From assembly GCF_028710345.1 (NCBI RefSeq), contig NZ_JAQTUH010000005.1, positions 124,001-188,000 on the forward strand: DNA of 64,000 bases, given 5' to 3'. The DNA comes from Sulfuricurvum sp. GTDB lineage: Bacteria; Campylobacterota; Campylobacteria; Campylobacterales; Sulfurimonadaceae. Below, piece after piece: positions 62,162 to 64,000 of this stretch. The position numbers and the translations under genes were made by a program. The notes below the pieces were generated by a model, which ran no database searches, was not told the origin of the DNA, and saw nothing but the letters and a program-made list of their open reading frames with translations. The first letter of the stretch is position 1. Each line of letters begins with the position of its first letter.

Positions 62162-62767
62162 TCATACGACTTTGTGGGCGGTAACAAGAAATATCGGATA
62201 ATTTTGCACCTCTTTTTCAACTGTATACGCATGATGAAATCGAACATTGCTAAATCCAGCATTTTCAATGATAGCACGAAGCGTTTCACGTTCAAAACCA
62301 AAATGGTAAACGCCATCATTTCCATGTGAATGAAAGCTTCCATCTTCAGCTTCAAGATCAGCGATAGCAACAAAACCATCTTTTTTTAGATGGGTATAAA
62401 ACGTATCAAAAAGTTTTTGGGTATCTTCGACATGATGCATTGCCATAGAGCTTACGATTCCATGAAAACGCTCTTCTAGCGGATTTGCTAATATATCTTG
62501 ACATATCGGTTTTACCTCTACACCATCACTGTTCTTTAATTCAATCTGTTCGAGCATATTAATCGATACATCAACTCCGGATACGGAACGTACATGAGGG
62601 CGAACCTTAAAACTTAAAAGACCTGTTCCAGCCCCAAAATCAAGTATATCCATCGTATTTTTTAAAGCTATACGATTACTCAGTGTTTGAAAAACAGAAG
62701 AAGCTATGGATGTACGCATATCTCCTTTATCCCATGTAGATGCAGCATTGTTAAAACGTTCCGTCAT
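62162..62767 (-). CDS. Class I SAM-dependent methyltransferase
   Basis: A 201-residue methyltransferase. The SAM-binding motif I is ILDFGAGTGLLSFK (about 41-54), followed by the acidic D in VDVSINMLEQ and motif II-III regions (VSSMAMHHVED). It resembles UbiE/COQ5-like enzymes but is short, and the substrate is unknown. Its stop codon lies 5 bases from attR, so it is the first host gene to the right of the prophage. It is followed on the same strand by the DUF420 gene upstream of it. Confidence 0.85.
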   Translation of the reverse strand: MTERFNNAASTWDKGDMRTSIASSVFQTLSNRIALKNTMDILDFGAGTGLLSFKVRPHVRSVSGVDVSINMLEQIELKNSDGVEVKPICQDILANPLEERFHGIVSSMAMHHVEDTQKLFDTFYTHLKKDGFVAIADLEAEDGSFHSHGNDGVYHFGFERETLRAIIENAGFSNVRFHHAYTVEKEVQNYPIFLVTAHKVV

Positions 62768-62776
62768 ATATTTCCC

Positions 62777-63244
62777 TTAAAATACAAATAAAAATAGATA
62801 GATACTGCATCCCATAACAGAAGTTAAGGTTAGGGCAGCAAAAATCCATCTTCCAATCCGTTTATGATTCGTTTCCCCTAAGTGCCCTACTCTTTTAAAT
62901 GTTTGATATGATGAAATCATTAAATAAATCCATCCCCCAACCGCCATTAATGCAATAAATACATGCACTAATAAAAAGAGCAATAAAAAATCATACGAGA
63001 GTCCGGACATCTTAACGTATTCCACAAATCCACCGCTGATACGGACACCAAGTTCAAAAATTAATACCATGACTATTGTCATTGCTAAAATAACTATTTG
63101 AGAGCGGTAATGGAGTGTAATATTCCCTTTTATTGCCTGATAAATTGAGGTTGCTAACAAGAAAGGTAGCAGTGCGAAATAGAGGGTAACCAAATCCATA
63201 TAGAATGGGGCCTTAGTTCCTAAAAATCCGGGTTCAAAAAACAT
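62777..63244 (-). CDS. DUF420-family membrane protein
   Basis: A 155-residue protein with four membrane helices (about 17-35, 49-68, 85-105 and 130-153) and His residues in the HYRSQ, LLVHVFIALMAV and NHKRIGRW segments, typical of the DUF420/YozB family linked to cytochrome oxidase and membrane redox proteins. Function is unknown. It lies 9 bases upstream of the methyltransferase gene on the same strand, so they probably share an operon. Confidence 0.75.
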   Translation of the reverse strand: MFFEPGFLGTKAPFYMDLVTLYFALLPFLLATSIYQAIKGNITLHYRSQIVILAMTIVMVLIFELGVRISGGFVEYVKMSGLSYDFLLLFLLVHVFIALMAVGGWIYLMISSYQTFKRVGHLGETNHKRIGRWIFAALTLTSVMGCSIYLFLFVF

Positions 63245-63391
63245 AATAATCCATCCATGCTAATTTTTAGTATTATAGGATAAGAAAGATTTAGTAACGA
63301 TAATTTTTATTTACTGCTTTAGAATTCTAAATTATAAAAACTCTTTGTGTGTGTTATGCTATAATTTCAAAAAAATTTTAAAGGCTGCACA

Positions 63392-64000
63392 ATGTTAACC
63401 GATCGCGTAAATACTCTATCAGAATCGATTACCATCGCTATTTCAACTTTAGCTCAAGAGCTCAAAGCATCCGGAAAAGATGTTATCAGCTTTTCAGCAG
63501 GTGAACCTGATTTTGACACTCCACAAGTGATCAAAGATGCTGCCATAAAAGCTATCAATGATGGTTTTACTAAATATACCGCTGTTGATGGTATACCTGA
63601 ATTAAAAGCAGCAATCGCTTTAAAACTCAAACGTGATAATGGATTAGAGTACAAAGCTAATCAAATCATTGCAAATAATGGGGCAAAACACTCTTTGTAT
63701 AACCTTTTTGCGTGTACTATTCAAGCTGGAGATGAAGTAATCATCCCTGCTCCGTATTGGGTTACTTATCCTGAACTTGTTATGTATTGTGGTGGTACTG
63801 TCGTAGAGGTTATGACAGATGATGCAAGTGGTTTTAAAATGACCCCTGAACAACTCAAGGCTGCTTTAACACCTAAAACCAAAATGATTATTTTGACCTC
63901 TCCATCAAACCCTACAGGTGCCGTCTATACACGTGATGAGCTTGCTGCTCTTGGAAAAGTATTAGAGGGGACAAACGTTATCGTAGCTAGTGATGAGATG
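63392..64000 (+). CDS. aspC: Aspartate/aromatic aminotransferase, partial (3' end beyond window)
   Basis: Start of a class I PLP-dependent aminotransferase; 203 codons are visible and the gene runs off the window. The opening MLTDRVNTLSESITIAISTL and the blocks FSAGEPDFDTPQVIKDAA, KYTAVDGIPELKAAIA, NNGAKHSLYNLF and TSPSNPTGAVY are those of aspartate aminotransferases of the I-gamma type. The PLP Lys is not reached. A promoter region with AAAGG before the ATG is plausible. Name given by similarity, not proven specificity. Confidence 0.88.
   Translation, partial: MLTDRVNTLSESITIAISTLAQELKASGKDVISFSAGEPDFDTPQVIKDAAIKAINDGFTKYTAVDGIPELKAAIALKLKRDNGLEYKANQIIANNGAKHSLYNLFACTIQAGDEVIIPAPYWVTYPELVMYCGGTVVEVMTDDASGFKMTPEQLKAALTPKTKMIILTSPSNPTGAVYTRDELAALGKVLEGTNVIVASDEM

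Noticed and set aside
62111-62329. 72-residue plus-strand frame across attR
   Set aside because: It overlaps the methyltransferase gene on the other strand and spans the recombination site; no ribosome site and no sensible sequence.
1-64000. CRISPR array or IS element
   Set aside because: No regularly spaced direct repeats with unique spacers and no transposase or terminal inverted repeats were seen anywhere in the window.

Overview
The window looks like a chromosome segment of a Campylobacterota (Epsilonproteobacteria) member, probably a chemolithoautotrophic sulfur oxidiser of the Sulfuricurvum/Sulfurimonas kind. This rests on the gene set: a monomeric NADP isocitrate dehydrogenase, a four-subunit 2-oxoglutarate:ferredoxin oxidoreductase (oorDABC) beside mdh-fumC-sucCD, a cytochrome b561/SHP/DHC cluster, a single LolC/E-type permease next to secA, and ArsRS-like two-component systems. 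Genus is inferred, not proven.

Layout. 1-5.5 kb: small accessory genes (PsiE-like protein, GNAT with an internal deletion and a GNAT remnant, an AT-rich pentapeptide-like membrane protein) and a TetR-controlled carboxymuconolactone-decarboxylase-like gene with two visible operators. 5.5-13.3 kb: outer-membrane protein, two-component system, EF-hand protein, lolA, secA, lolC/E. 13.3-19.6 kb: a decayed tandem gene family, then an SHP/DHC/cytochrome b561 operon with a Spy-like protein, a two-component pair and a ZIP transporter. 19.6-23.6 kb: a giant AsmA-like protein overlapping head-to-head with mltG. 23.7-33.7 kb: the TCA-cycle gene block. 33.8-34.1 kb: RNase P RNA. 34.2-38.7 kb: accessory genes, gltA, a superoxide reductase-like gene and a YaiI-family gene. 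38.8-43.2 kb: a type I secretion system. 43.2-46.8 kb: dnaE. 46.8-50.0 kb: a possible barnase-like nuclease, a candidate antisense ncRNA, a large PD-(D/E)XK zinc-ribbon protein that may be a defence nuclease, and tRNA-Glu. 62.1-64 kb: core genes resume (methyltransferase, DUF420 protein, start of aspC).

The most unusual part is 51001-62156: an 11.1 kb, AT-rich, entirely plus-strand element bounded by two XerCD dif-like sites (11-6-11 architecture). It encodes a rolling-circle-type Rep, a small HTH protein, many unrecognised proteins (several with one membrane segment), a collagen-like/tail-fibre-like spike protein, a holin-like protein and an M15 peptidase. It has no integrase, no terminase and no Walker-A ATPase, so it fits neither a tailed phage nor a standard inovirus (no Zot). 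I interpret it as a dif-integrated prophage of a small, probably tailless phage. It also carries a duplicated leader plus N-terminal module whose RBS sits in a hairpin loop, and a duplicated palindrome/half-site control module placed identically upstream of two transcription units. Because dif marks the replication terminus, this window probably spans the terminus; genes left of it are mostly plus-strand and those just right of it are minus-strand, as expected.
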